64,000 bases of DNA from the NCBI GenBank assembly GCA_023228085.1, contig JALOBW010000005.1:1-64000 (forward strand), read 5' to 3'. Of the stretch, positions 18,495-26,789 are shown piece after piece. This stretch comes from a bacterium (lineage in GTDB: Bacteria; Patescibacteriota; Minisyncoccia; Minisyncoccales; Minisyncoccaceae). The notes below the pieces were generated by a model, which ran no database searches, was not told the DNA's origin, and saw nothing but the letters and a program-made list of their open reading frames with translations. The position numbers and the translations under genes were made by a program. The stretch's first letter is position 1; each line of letters begins with the position of its first letter.

Positions 18495-19691
18495 CTATTT
18501 TATAATCTTGGTAATAACACCAGCACCAACGGTTCTTCCACCTTCACGGATAGCAAAACCTTGTTTTTCTTCTAGAGCTACAGGAACGATTAATTTAACA
18601 GTTACGTCAACTGTATCACCAGGCATAACCATTTCTGTTCCGGCAGGCAAGATTACATCTCCAGTAATATCAGCAGTTCTAATAAAGAACTGTGGCTTGT
18701 ATCCACTAAAGAATGGAGTGTGTCTTCCACCTTCTTCTTTGCTCAAAACATAAATGTTTGCTTCAAATTCTGTGTGAGGAGTAATAGTTCCAGTCTTAGC
18801 CAAAACTTGACCTCTTTCAATGTCTTCTTTCTTCAAACCTCTAAGAAGCATACCAACGTTGTCACCAGCTTGACCACTTGTAAGTGATTTGTTGAACATT
18901 TCAACAGAAACAACTGTTGTCTTTTGGTTTGGTCTAATACCAACAACCTCAACTTCTTCGTTAGCGTTGATAATACCTCTTTCAATTCTACCAGTGGCAA
19001 CTGTACCTCTACCTTCAATAGAAAATACATCTTCAATAGCCATCAAGAAAGGCTTTTCTGTGTCTCTTACTGGTTCAGGAATGTATTCATCTAATTTATC
19101 AACTAATTCAACAACCTTCTGAGCCCATGGGTCATCAGCGCTTGTAGATTCCAAAGCTTTCAAAGCAGAACCTCTAATTACTGGTACCTCATCTCCAGGG
19201 AATCCATTTTTCTTCAAAAGTTCTCTAACCTCATCTTCAACTAAGTCAATCATTTCTTGGTCTTCAACCATATCACATTTGTTTAAGAAAACTACAAATG
19301 AAGGAAGACCAACCTGTTTAGCTAGCAAAATGTGCTCTCTAGTCTGAGGCATAGGACCATCAGTAGCAGCAACTACCAAAACAGCACCATCCATCTGAGC
19401 AGCACCAGTAATCATGTTCTTAACGTAGTCAGCGTGACCTGGGCAGTCAATGTGAGCATAGTGCCTCTTAGCTGTTTCATATTCCAAGTGAGCGATGTTA
19501 ATAGTAACACCTCTTGTTTTTTCTTCTGGAGCAGAATCAATCTGATCAACTGATTTTGCAGCCTTTTTACCTTCTTTTTGTGCTAAGCAGTGTAGAATAG
19601 CAGCACTCAAGGTAGTTTTACCGTGGTCAACGTGACCAATAGTTCCCACATTCAAGTGTGGTTTTGTTCTGTTAAAAGCTTCTGTTGCCAT
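18495..19691 (-). CDS. tuf: Translation elongation factor Tu
   Basis: This GTPase delivers aminoacyl-tRNA to the ribosome. I start it at the ATG at 19691 (MATEAFNRTKPHLNVGTIGH), giving 398 residues; an upstream in-frame ATG at 19748 adds residues unlike the family. G-motifs are GHVDHGKT, DCPGHADY and NKCDMVE, and the effector region GVTINIAHLEY is present. It lies between a small antitoxin-like gene and rpsJ in an str-type cluster. Confidence 0.98.
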   Translation of the reverse strand: MATEAFNRTKPHLNVGTIGHVDHGKTTLSAAILHCLAQKEGKKAAKSVDQIDSAPEEKTRGVTINIAHLEYETAKRHYAHIDCPGHADYVKNMITGAAQMDGAVLVVAATDGPMPQTREHILLAKQVGLPSFVVFLNKCDMVEDQEMIDLVEDEVRELLKKNGFPGDEVPVIRGSALKALESTSADDPWAQKVVELVDKLDEYIPEPVRDTEKPFLMAIEDVFSIEGRGTVATGRIERGIINANEEVEVVGIRPNQKTTVVSVEMFNKSLTSGQAGDNVGMLLRGLKKEDIERGQVLAKTGTITPHTEFEANIYVLSKEEGGRHTPFFSGYKPQFFIRTADITGDVILPAGTEMVMPGDTVDVTVKLIVPVALEEKQGFAIREGGRTVGAGVITKIIK

Positions 19692-19721
19692 ATTTTTATT
19701 TTTATAAAAATTATTTATGAC

Positions 19722-19751
19722 GCATGCAGAATAATTTATTCTCTGCAATGC
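19722..19751 (-). promoter_or_regulatory. Imperfect hairpin upstream of tuf
   Basis: GCATGCAGA (19722-19730) and TCTGCAATGC (19742-19751) form an interrupted stem with an inner AT-rich arm, 30-60 nt before the tuf start. It could be a weak terminator of the upstream gene or a leader structure; no T run follows directly. Confidence 0.3.
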
Positions 19752-19868
19752 AATTAATTATTTTTTACTTATTTTCAAAGAAAATTCCTTAAAAATTTAT
19801 AAAATTAACACATCTTATTTTACCTAAAATCGCCAAAAAGTCAATACCACCAAAGCTTCTCATTTTTA

Positions 19869-20114
19869 CTAAAAAGGAAGATCTTCTACTCCAAACGATT
19901 CTTTTTTTGTGGGAACAACAACCTCTTTTTGTTCTTTCATTATTGGTAATTGTTCTATTAATTCGTTTGTCGCTTCTGGCTTGCAAAAAGAAGGATTTTT
20001 GAGTCTTTTATAATCGCTATATGACATTACGACCATTGCTGGACCATTTTCGTCGGCTATTATTAATTTACCCCCCTCTTCGCTTATTAAATTTTTGATA
20101 TCCTTTAAGTTCAT
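19869..20114 (-). CDS. Small protein resembling Phd/YefM-type antitoxins
   Basis: The protein has 81 residues from the ATG at 20114 (MNLKDIKNLISEEGGKLI); a longer frame to 20198 has no support. The stretch KLIIADENGPAMVVMSYSDY resembles the core of prevent-host-death antitoxin-like proteins (a short beta strand then SYSDYKRL). The C-terminal half is acidic and proline/lysine-rich and ends ESFGVEDLPF. No toxin gene is adjacent; it sits between fusA and tuf, an unusual place, suggesting a role or co-expression with translation factors. Function is not established; the family call is by eye. Confidence 0.6.
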   Translation of the reverse strand: MNLKDIKNLISEEGGKLIIADENGPAMVVMSYSDYKRLKNPSFCKPEATNELIEQLPIMKEQKEVVVPTKKESFGVEDLPF

Positions 20115-20207
20115 AATCGTGTTATAAACTGCTTTAATTTCTGTATTTACAGAAGTGAAGCGACAAGCCTGACTAATCGCCTCTCCTTCTGTAAACACAT
20201 TTTTAGA

Positions 20208-22319
20208 CTATCTTCTTTTTCCTTCTATGATTTCCTGACTAATATTTCCAGGAACTTTTTCATAATGACTGAATTCCATACTAAATGTTCCTCTTCCTTC
20301 TGTTAGTGACCTAAGACTTGTTGCATATCCGAACATTTCAGACAAAGGAACTTTAGCATCAATGACCTTAAGATCATTTCTATCTTTAGTATCATCAATC
20401 TGACCCCTTCTTGAAGATATATCTCCAATAACATCACCCAAGAAGCTTGGTGGAATTACAACCTCCAATTTAGAAATAGGTTCTAGGATATAAGCACCTG
20501 CTTTTTTGGCACCATCTTGGAAAGCCATAGCAGCAGCAATCTTAAACGCAATTTCTGAAGAGTCAACCTCATGGAAAGATCCATCATAAAGAGTCACCTG
20601 GACATCAATCATTGGGTATCCAGCTACAACTCCTTTATCTACAGCCTCTCTAATACCTTTTTCTACAGCAGGAATATATTCTCTAGGAATAGTACCTCCT
20701 TTAATTTCATTAACAAACAAGAATCCTTCTCCTCTCTTTCTTGGTTCCATCTTAATCTTTACGTGTCCGTACTGTCCTCTACCACCACTCTGTTTTACAT
20801 ACTTACATTCAGCTTCAGAATTGGTATCAATGGTTTCTTTATAAGAGACCTGGGGTTTTCCGACATTTGTTTCAACATTGAACTCTCTTTTCAATCTGTC
20901 TACAATAATATCCAAGTGCAATTCTCCCATGCCAGACAAGATTGTTTCGCCGTTTTCACTAGTTTCCATTCTGAAAGTTGGATCTTCTTCCTGTAATTTT
21001 CTAAGTCCGACAGCCATTTTTTCTTGATCTCCCTTAACTTTTGGCTCAACTTCAATTGAAATAACTGGCTCAGGGAATGTGATTTTTTCAAGTATAATCT
21101 GTTGTCCTTTTTCTTCGCAAAGTGTGTGTCCTGTGGTAGTTCCTTTTAATCCTACCAAGGCAACGATATCTCCTGCAAAAACCTCTTCCACTTCTTCTCT
21201 CTCGTTTGAGTGCATTCTAAGGATTCTACCGATTCTTTCTTTTTCTCCGTTTATAGTATTGATTAGATATCCACCTTTGTTGAATTTCCCAGAATAAGCT
21301 CTTACGTAAGTAAGTGAACCTACAAACGGATCTGTTGCAACCTTAAAAGCTAATGCACAGAAAGGTTCGTTATCGTCGGGATGTCTTTCTAGTTTGTTTT
21401 CTTCATTATTTGGATCTGTTCCCTTAACAGCTGGAACATCCATTGGGCTTGGCAAATAATAAGCAACTGCATCAAGAACCAACTGTACTCCTCTGTTTTT
21501 TAGTGAAGAACCGCAAAATACTGGAATTAATTTATAATCAATAGTAGCCCTTCTTAATGTTTTTCTGATTTCCTCAACAGTAATTTCTTGTCCTTCCAAA
21601 TATTTATTCATTAAATCCTCATCTTCAGCAACTATTTTTTCAAGCATTTGTCCTCTTCTTTTTTTAGCCTCTTCAAGAAATTCTGCAGGTATTTCAGATT
21701 TTATTACATTCTTTCCCATTTCTCCTTCAAATGTCACGTGTTTCATTTCAATCAAATCAATGATTGACTCAAAATTTGATTCCTCGCCAATAGGCATTTG
21801 AAGTGCAACTGCGTTTTTAGTAAGCTTAGTCCAAATAGAGTTCAGACTTCTTTCAAATGATGCTCCTAAACGATCTAACTTGTTTACAAAACAGATTCTT
21901 GGAACATTGTATTTGTCAGCCTGCCTCCAAACTGTTTCTGATTGAGCCTCAACACCAGCAACACCATCAAATACTACTACCGCACCATCAAGAACTCGCA
22001 AACTTCTTTGAACTTCGGCAGTAAAGTCAATGTGACCAGGAGTATCAATCAAATTAATGCGATATTCATCCTTTCTCTCTTTTTTAAGGTAATCACCAGG
22101 ACACCAGAAACAAGTCGTAGCAGCGGAAGCAATAGTAATACCTCTTTCTCTTTCTTGTTCCATCCAGTCCATAGTAGCAGCACCTTCGTGTACTTCACCG
22201 ATTTTATGAGAAACTCCAGTATAGTAAAGAACTCGTTCACTGGTAGTTGTTTTTCCCGCATCAATGTGGGCAATAATACCGATGTTCCTATATTTTTCAA
22301 TTGGATATTGTCTAGGCAT
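20208..22319 (-). CDS. fusA: Translation elongation factor G
   Basis: This GTPase drives ribosomal translocation. At 703 residues it is full length. It has GIIAHIDAGKTT (G1), DTPGHIDF (G3) and NKLDRLG (G4), followed by the domain IV/V segments GGRGQYGHVKI and YATSLRSLTEGRGTFSMEF. It is downstream of rpsL-rpsG in the str operon. Confidence 0.98.
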   Translation of the reverse strand: MPRQYPIEKYRNIGIIAHIDAGKTTTSERVLYYTGVSHKIGEVHEGAATMDWMEQERERGITIASAATTCFWCPGDYLKKERKDEYRINLIDTPGHIDFTAEVQRSLRVLDGAVVVFDGVAGVEAQSETVWRQADKYNVPRICFVNKLDRLGASFERSLNSIWTKLTKNAVALQMPIGEESNFESIIDLIEMKHVTFEGEMGKNVIKSEIPAEFLEEAKKRRGQMLEKIVAEDEDLMNKYLEGQEITVEEIRKTLRRATIDYKLIPVFCGSSLKNRGVQLVLDAVAYYLPSPMDVPAVKGTDPNNEENKLERHPDDNEPFCALAFKVATDPFVGSLTYVRAYSGKFNKGGYLINTINGEKERIGRILRMHSNEREEVEEVFAGDIVALVGLKGTTTGHTLCEEKGQQIILEKITFPEPVISIEVEPKVKGDQEKMAVGLRKLQEEDPTFRMETSENGETILSGMGELHLDIIVDRLKREFNVETNVGKPQVSYKETIDTNSEAECKYVKQSGGRGQYGHVKIKMEPRKRGEGFLFVNEIKGGTIPREYIPAVEKGIREAVDKGVVAGYPMIDVQVTLYDGSFHEVDSSEIAFKIAAAMAFQDGAKKAGAYILEPISKLEVVIPPSFLGDVIGDISSRRGQIDDTKDRNDLKVIDAKVPLSEMFGYATSLRSLTEGRGTFSMEFSHYEKVPGNISQEIIEGKRR

Positions 22320-22434
22320 ACTATGTTTATTTTAATGTTAATATATTTTTCACCTACTCTTTTAACTATCAAAACACCTTTACTTATATAATACAAAACC
22401 TATTTTAACTAAATAAAATAGGTTTTGCTTGCGA

Positions 22435-22902
22435 TTACCATGCAAAGTGAGCAAATGCCCTGTTGGCCTCAGCCATTTTGTGGACATTTTCTTTCTTCCT
22501 TACGGAAGCGCCCGAATTCTTTGATGCTTCAATTAACTCTTCAGCCAATTTCTCTTTCATAGATTTTCCTTTTTTGGCTCGTGAGGTGGCAATCATCCAT
22601 TTCATCGCCAAGCTTAACCTCCTGTTTCCTTTTACCTCCATTGGAACCTGATAAGTGGCTCCTCCAACTCTTTTTGGTTTTACCTCTAGTATGGGGGAAA
22701 CATTTTGAATAGCTGTCCTGAATACATCTAAAGGTTCTTGACCGGTCTTTTCCTTTATTATACCGAATGATCCATAAACAATCTTTTGAGCTATAGTTTT
22801 CTTTCCATTCATCATGATCTGATTAATGAATTTGGAGACCATTACATCGTTATAAACTAGGTCCGGCGTTATTACTTTTCTTTTGAATTTATAACCTGCC
22901 AT
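22435..22902 (-). CDS. rpsG: 30S ribosomal protein S7
   Basis: The 155-residue protein has the primary 16S-binding signatures FINQIMMNGKKTIAQKI, VKPKRVGGATYQVPMEV and NRAFAHFAW. It is 11 bp after rpsL, and a ~115-bp gap precedes fusA. Confidence 0.98.
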   Translation of the reverse strand: MAGYKFKRKVITPDLVYNDVMVSKFINQIMMNGKKTIAQKIVYGSFGIIKEKTGQEPLDVFRTAIQNVSPILEVKPKRVGGATYQVPMEVKGNRRLSLAMKWMIATSRAKKGKSMKEKLAEELIEASKNSGASVRKKENVHKMAEANRAFAHFAW

Positions 22903-22913
22903 ATTTGTTTATA

Positions 22914-23324
22914 TTATTTAGGTTTTTTAGCACCGTACTTACTTCTTTTCTTTTTTCTGCCCTGTACTCCAGCGCAATCGTAAGCACCTCTTATAATATG
23001 ATATCTTACACCAGGCAAGTCTTTCACCCTTCCACCTCTAATCATTACTATTGAGTGTTCCTGCAAATTGTGTCCTTCTCCAGGTATATATGCTGTGACC
23101 TCCATTCCATTTCCTAATTTTACCCTAGCTATTTTTCTCAAAGCAGAGTTAGGTTTTCTGGGAGTAGTTGTTGAAACCTTCAAACAGACACCCTTCTTAA
23201 ATGATGAAGAATATTCCTTTGGTCTATTTAAAATAGGATTGAATCCGTATGCCAAAGCAGGAGATTTATTTTTCCTTGCTAGGGGCTTCCTATTTTTTTT
23301 AATTAATTGATGAATTGTTGGCAT
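22914..23324 (-). CDS. rpsL: 30S ribosomal protein S12
   Basis: The 136-residue decoding-centre protein has TPRKPNSALRKIARVKL, the conserved lysines of the streptomycin region, and GGRVKDLPGVRYHIIRG. It is the first gene of the str operon, headed by the promoter at 23437-23465. Confidence 0.98.
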   Translation of the reverse strand: MPTIHQLIKKNRKPLARKNKSPALAYGFNPILNRPKEYSSSFKKGVCLKVSTTTPRKPNSALRKIARVKLGNGMEVTAYIPGEGHNLQEHSIVMIRGGRVKDLPGVRYHIIRGAYDCAGVQGRKKKRSKYGAKKPK

Positions 23325-23703
23325 AATTTAAAATATCAAAATCAAATCTTTATCCTTATTTTTGAATCAAAATCGTTGACTTTTTGCCATGCCAAGCAAT
23401 TTAAGCGACCCAAAAACAAGTCTTCTTAATGCAATTAAAATATCAAATAAAGAGTAAAATGTCAAATAACTAAATAAATAACTAGCAAGTATATGTTTTG
23501 CCAGTAGCCACGAATAATTATTTAGATATTATTCTTTACTTCAATGACTAAACTCTACACTAAAATGCGAATTTAATCAAGTCCCAAAAAGAGAAATTAA
23601 TCTTATTTTTCAATATCTATATTCTCAACCAATATTTTTCATAATCACTATGTATTTTAAAACAGAATATGCAAAAAATTCTGCCTTATATTACCAACTA
23701 GTC
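23325..23703. other. Divergent intergenic region between rpsL and the Nudix gene
   Basis: About 380 bp of AT-rich DNA. It holds the rpsL promoter and leader on the minus strand. I see no other gene; the plus-strand frame from 23650 is best read as the upstream extension of the Nudix frame. Confidence 0.5.
23437..23465 (-). promoter_or_regulatory. Sigma70-type promoter of the rpsL-rpsG-fusA operon
   Basis: A perfect TTGACA (23465-23460) and TATTTT (23442-23437) are separated by 17 nt on the minus strand. The predicted start near 23431 gives a leader of about 105 nt before rpsL. Confidence 0.75.
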
Positions 23704-23732
23704 TTGACTTTTATCATATTTTATTTTATAAA
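23704..23732 (+). promoter_or_regulatory. Putative promoter of the Nudix gene
   Basis: TTGACT (23704-23709) and TATAAA (23727-23732) are separated by exactly 17 nt. The predicted start (~23739) is only a few bases before the ATG at 23746, so the mRNA would have a very short leader. Confidence 0.5.
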
Positions 23733-23745
23733 TAGGGTGGTTAAA

Positions 23746-24546
23746 ATGATGCCAATTGAAGAAGCTGCCGATGTTCTCGGTCTTGGACCCTTCCTTTTAA
23801 AGGGTCAGCTGATTAGTGGCCCTTTTAAAAAAATCAGAGTTCATTACTCTGAAAAAAAACAAAAGTTGCCCGAAAATCTTTCTGTGCAAATCAAAAAAGA
23901 TTGGGAACACCATCTTGAGACACACCCTTCAGATTTTGACGGCATGCTGGCAAGTGTCATCTCTATTAAGCAAAACAATGGAGATATTACCATTAGGACT
24001 CGCAAATCAAGTTTCTCAGTTTTTTCTTCTCTTGAAAAAACAAGACCAACTGAGATAAACGGCGTAGTTCCTATTGACAGAAGAAACTGCATTCCTCTTT
24101 CGGTTGGCGCTGTCGCTATTACTAAAGACAACAAGATTGTTCTGGCTATGCGGCACGATACCACTTTTGACAACAAGTTACTGACATTTCTTCCAGGCGG
24201 ATATATTGATCCTCCTGCCGACGAAAAGAATGGAAAGATTTCCATTTTATCTTGCATCAAAAGAGAGCTAAAAGAAGAATTAGGAATAAAGGATTACGAT
24301 AGAGTGAAATGTCTTGGAATTGTTCATTCAAAAGAATCCTCAAAGCAACCGCTCGTCGCTGTCCGCCTTATTCTTTTTGATTCTTCTCAAAGTATTCGTA
24401 GCGCTTACGGACCAAAAAACTGCGAGTCATCCAACCTTTGTCTTATTGACAACAACATCTATGCAATGGCAAAATTCCTCAACGGAAAAAAGATTGCTAT
24501 TCATGATGCGTGGAAGATAATTCTCCACTTTTCTTATATAGCCTAA
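23746..24546 (+). CDS. Nudix hydrolase-domain protein
   Basis: It has 266 residues from the ATG at 23746 (MMPIEEAADVLGLGPF), which has GGGTGG a few bases upstream; an in-frame ATG at 23650 would put the promoter inside the gene. The Nudix box is LPGGYIDPP ... CIKRELKEELGI, with an 8-10 residue insert between the glycines and the helix. The RELxEELG metal-binding helix is intact, so it is probably an active nucleoside-diphosphate-X hydrolase; the substrate is unknown. The N-terminal ~120 residues match nothing I recognise. It is one of few plus-strand genes, and base usage is less AT-rich than the neighbours, consistent with acquisition. Confidence 0.8.
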   Translation: MMPIEEAADVLGLGPFLLKGQLISGPFKKIRVHYSEKKQKLPENLSVQIKKDWEHHLETHPSDFDGMLASVISIKQNNGDITIRTRKSSFSVFSSLEKTRPTEINGVVPIDRRNCIPLSVGAVAITKDNKIVLAMRHDTTFDNKLLTFLPGGYIDPPADEKNGKISILSCIKRELKEELGIKDYDRVKCLGIVHSKESSKQPLVAVRLILFDSSQSIRSAYGPKNCESSNLCLIDNNIYAMAKFLNGKKIAIHDAWKIILHFSYIA

Positions 24547-24565
24547 ATAAAGGCTATTTTTATTT
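24538..24565 (+). terminator. Terminator of the Nudix gene
   Basis: ATAGCCT (24538-24544) pairs with AGGCTAT (24551-24557), followed by TTTTATTT. The stop codon lies within the hairpin. Confidence 0.75.
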
Positions 24566-24697
24566 AAAAAAATATTTTTCGTATAAAAAAAGACAGTATT
24601 TATTTACTGCCATGGATACAGTTGCTGTTGAGTTGAAGATAAATCAAAAAAACTGAGTATCTCAGCTTTTATATAGCTTCCCATTCTAAGCAATATT

Positions 24698-25597
24698 CTA
24701 ACTTCCAATCACCCAAACACTTGATTTATTTCCATATTCTAATTTTAAACTATCAATAAAAAAATAAAAATTTGGATCAACATTATAGCTAGCACTATGC
24801 ACAACAATTCCTATCTCTTTCCAGTCTTGAGTCAATTCATAGTTTAACTCAATCATTTGCCAATTATTATTTCCATTGACTTCTTTGGAGCTATATTCAA
24901 GCATACCATTTTCATTATCCCCTCTTATACCAAAAGACACGGTTTTACCTAAGGGTACCCAAACCATAGCTTGTATTGAAATCGCTTTTTTTTTCGGAAT
25001 GTTATGAATTGGCGAATCAATAAAAACCCCACTATTATTACTATCAACTTCCACTTTTACTGCTCGCCTTCCTTCATAAAAAACGTTTTCATCACTCGCT
25101 AACCTAGCGCTATTATAAGGATCAAACCCATTTAGTGTTTGATTTTCAGAACCATTACTTTGATTTATGGTCAAAAAATTCTTTTTTTGTAATGAAAAAC
25201 TACCCGAAGAGCTTGAATACGTATAAGTAGAAATCGTATCCGACATATTAGACATTAGAAAAAAGTTTTTACTATCCGAATAATATTTGTAATAACCACC
25301 TTCAGGATCTTTTGGAATGAAATTTATATATTCTGATATTAAGGATGGAAAGCCAGGACATCCTGTCCCGTCTTGTTTTAAGTCACACCAATTACCAGAA
25401 CTGGCTGGCAAAGGTCCCTTATTTCTGTATTCCATAATAGCTTGAGCCAAAACTTCAATATCATTTTTTCTTCTTTCGTCGTTTCCATTTTTATTAGAAT
25501 CCAAACTTACGGCAATGATTATACCAATAAATATGCCCACCAAAACGAAAATAATGGCTGTCCTTATTAAAATATTTTTTTGATCAGTTTCTATCAT
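24698..25597 (-). CDS. Membrane-anchored pilin-like protein with C-terminal beta-sandwich
   Basis: The 299-residue protein starts with a single hydrophobic helix at about residues 10-30 (ILIRTAIIFVLVGIFIGIII). A pseudopilin-like segment follows (NDIEVLAQAIMEYRNKGPLP, then EYINFIPKDPEGGYYKYY), similar in layout to GspG/type IV minor pilins. The classical prepilin cleavage motif GFTLIE is absent, so processing by PilD is doubtful. The last ~140 residues look like a carbohydrate-binding-type jelly roll (YEGRRAVKVEVDSNNSG ... FYFFIDSLKLEYG). It probably sits on the cell surface; function is unknown. The frameshifted pilin gene lies just upstream. Confidence 0.65.
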   Translation of the reverse strand: MIETDQKNILIRTAIIFVLVGIFIGIIIAVSLDSNKNGNDERRKNDIEVLAQAIMEYRNKGPLPASSGNWCDLKQDGTGCPGFPSLISEYINFIPKDPEGGYYKYYSDSKNFFLMSNMSDTISTYTYSSSSGSFSLQKKNFLTINQSNGSENQTLNGFDPYNSARLASDENVFYEGRRAVKVEVDSNNSGVFIDSPIHNIPKKKAISIQAMVWVPLGKTVSFGIRGDNENGMLEYSSKEVNGNNNWQMIELNYELTQDWKEIGIVVHSASYNVDPNFYFFIDSLKLEYGNKSSVWVIGS

Positions 25598-25673
25598 AAG
25601 GTTTAGTATATTCTATCACAAAAAAACAAAAGGCAGAATTACATTAATTAGACGTCTCTACTCCTTGTTGAAC

Positions 25674-25896
25674 CTAACTTGCAATTACTATTTGTTTCTG
25701 TTGGAATACTCCATCTGTAGTTTTGATAATAGTGATTGCTTTTACTAATTGGTTAATGTCCGCTTTACGTCTGGCATCGTTCGCACTATTGGTTGCACTA
25801 GTCATAGATACGATTAAGATACCAGCAAGAATGCCGATGATAGCGATGACGATAAGAAGTTCTACTTAGAGTAAAAGCTTTTCTATATAAATTCAT
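25674..25896 (-). pseudogene. Frameshifted type IV pilin gene
   Basis: The ATG at 25896 starts MNLYRKAFTL, the beginning of a prepilin signal. One extra base right after the FTL codons (near 25862-25867) shifts the frame. In the other frame the pilin continues as ELLIVIAIIGILAGILIVSM, then NDARRKADINQLVKAI, to a TAG at 25674. Total 223 bp equals 3n+1, consistent with a single-base insertion. The break falls exactly at the prepilin peptidase site (FTL-IE). Even repaired, the protein would be ~73 residues, short for a major pilin. Confidence 0.8.
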
Positions 25897-25943
25897 TGTT
25901 ATAATTTTAGCAATAAATTATTTAAAAAACAAATGATCCAGAA

Positions 25944-25972
25944 TTGACAAATAATACTCTTTCTATTAATGT
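25944..25972 (+). promoter_or_regulatory. Putative promoter of the small secreted protein gene
   Basis: TTGACA (25944-25949) and TAATGT (25967-25972) are separated by 17 nt. A Shine-Dalgarno AAAGGAG is at 25987-25993, 6 nt before the ATG at 26000. Confidence 0.55.
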
Positions 25973-25999
25973 TTTACTGCTACACTAAAGGAGAAGCTT

Positions 26000-26317
26000 A
26001 TGAGAAAATTTTATTTAATAGTGGCTATATTAGTCACTATGATGATAATAGGAACCGTTAGTGGATTCGGACTGACAAGCAAAAACGAAACTTCGGAAAA
26101 CTTTATCTATTACGGGAACGGTGTTTATTACATCAACAACATTTGCATTAATCCCGAAGTTCATGCACTAAAAGGTCTGAGTCAAGAGGAAGAATGTTTT
26201 GGGCATATACTGTCCAAAATAATTGAAAAAAATCCAGATATGGAAACGGATATCATAGTCCCATATCAAGAGATTGGATATACCAAGGGCTACTACGTTG
26301 TACTCCAAAAAATATAA
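26000..26317 (+). CDS. Small secreted protein of unknown function
   Basis: The 105-residue protein has a signal peptide (MRKFYLIVAILVTMMIIGTV) and a short mature domain of ~80 residues. That domain has two cysteines (NNICINPE and EEECFGHIL) that could form a disulfide. I do not recognise the family. It has its own promoter, a strong Shine-Dalgarno AAAGGAG and a strong terminator, so it is a self-contained unit. The strong ribosome binding site contrasts with the surrounding core genes, suggesting acquisition. Confidence 0.65.
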   Translation: MRKFYLIVAILVTMMIIGTVSGFGLTSKNETSENFIYYGNGVYYINNICINPEVHALKGLSQEEECFGHILSKIIEKNPDMETDIIVPYQEIGYTKGYYVVLQKI

Positions 26318-26335
26318 TCTGCAAATTGCAGTAAA

Positions 26336-26360
26336 AGAGGCTAAGGTCTCTCTTTTTTTT
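26336..26360 (+). terminator. Terminator of the small secreted protein gene
   Basis: AGAGGC (26336-26341) pairs with GTCTCT (26346-26351) around TAAG, followed by C and eight T residues. Confidence 0.85.
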
Positions 26361-26374
26361 ATAAATAAAAGGCT

Positions 26375-26620
26375 TTATTCAAAAAGCCCATTTATGTAAA
26401 CCTTGTGAGCAACCTTACCATTTCGCTCAAAAGTTCCTTCAATTTTCGTCACAGGTATTCCCATTGCAATTAATTGCTCAATTCCAATGTCAGTAAATTC
26501 CCCAAAATACTTGTCATCACCTTGTGAGAATTCTCCCAATGAAGATTCAATGATATTCTGTTGGAAAGGTACTGCATCCTTTGAAATACTTAGGTAGGAT
26601 TGACTGTCGCCAACATGCAT
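26375..26620 (-). CDS. Short hypothetical protein
   Basis: About 81 residues if started at the ATG at 26620 (MHVGDSQSYLSISKDAV), which has AGG about 8 nt upstream; a GTG at 26647 would add nine residues. It ends AHKVYINGLFE. No signal peptide, membrane segment or family is recognised. It lies between the terminator of a convergent gene and the distal end of the CRISPR array, with no obvious promoter. Confidence 0.4.
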   Translation of the reverse strand: MHVGDSQSYLSISKDAVPFQQNIIESSLGEFSQGDDKYFGEFTDIGIEQLIAMGIPVTKIEGTFERNGKVAHKVYINGLFE

Positions 26621-26789
26621 AATAACAACCTGCGGATAAGACCGCACTTATAAGATATCACAAAAGACATTAAGAAAACTTAAAGTTTTCCTAAAGAAAA
26701 CCTTAAGATTTTAAAAAATAAAACTAACCTTTAATTAGTTTCACCATTTCCACCTACTCGTTCCAGCACAGACTATTTGCCAGTAAAAC

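Noticed and set aside
19789..19986. Minus-strand frame overlapping the antitoxin-like gene
   Set aside because: It is a shadow in another frame without homology or start signal.
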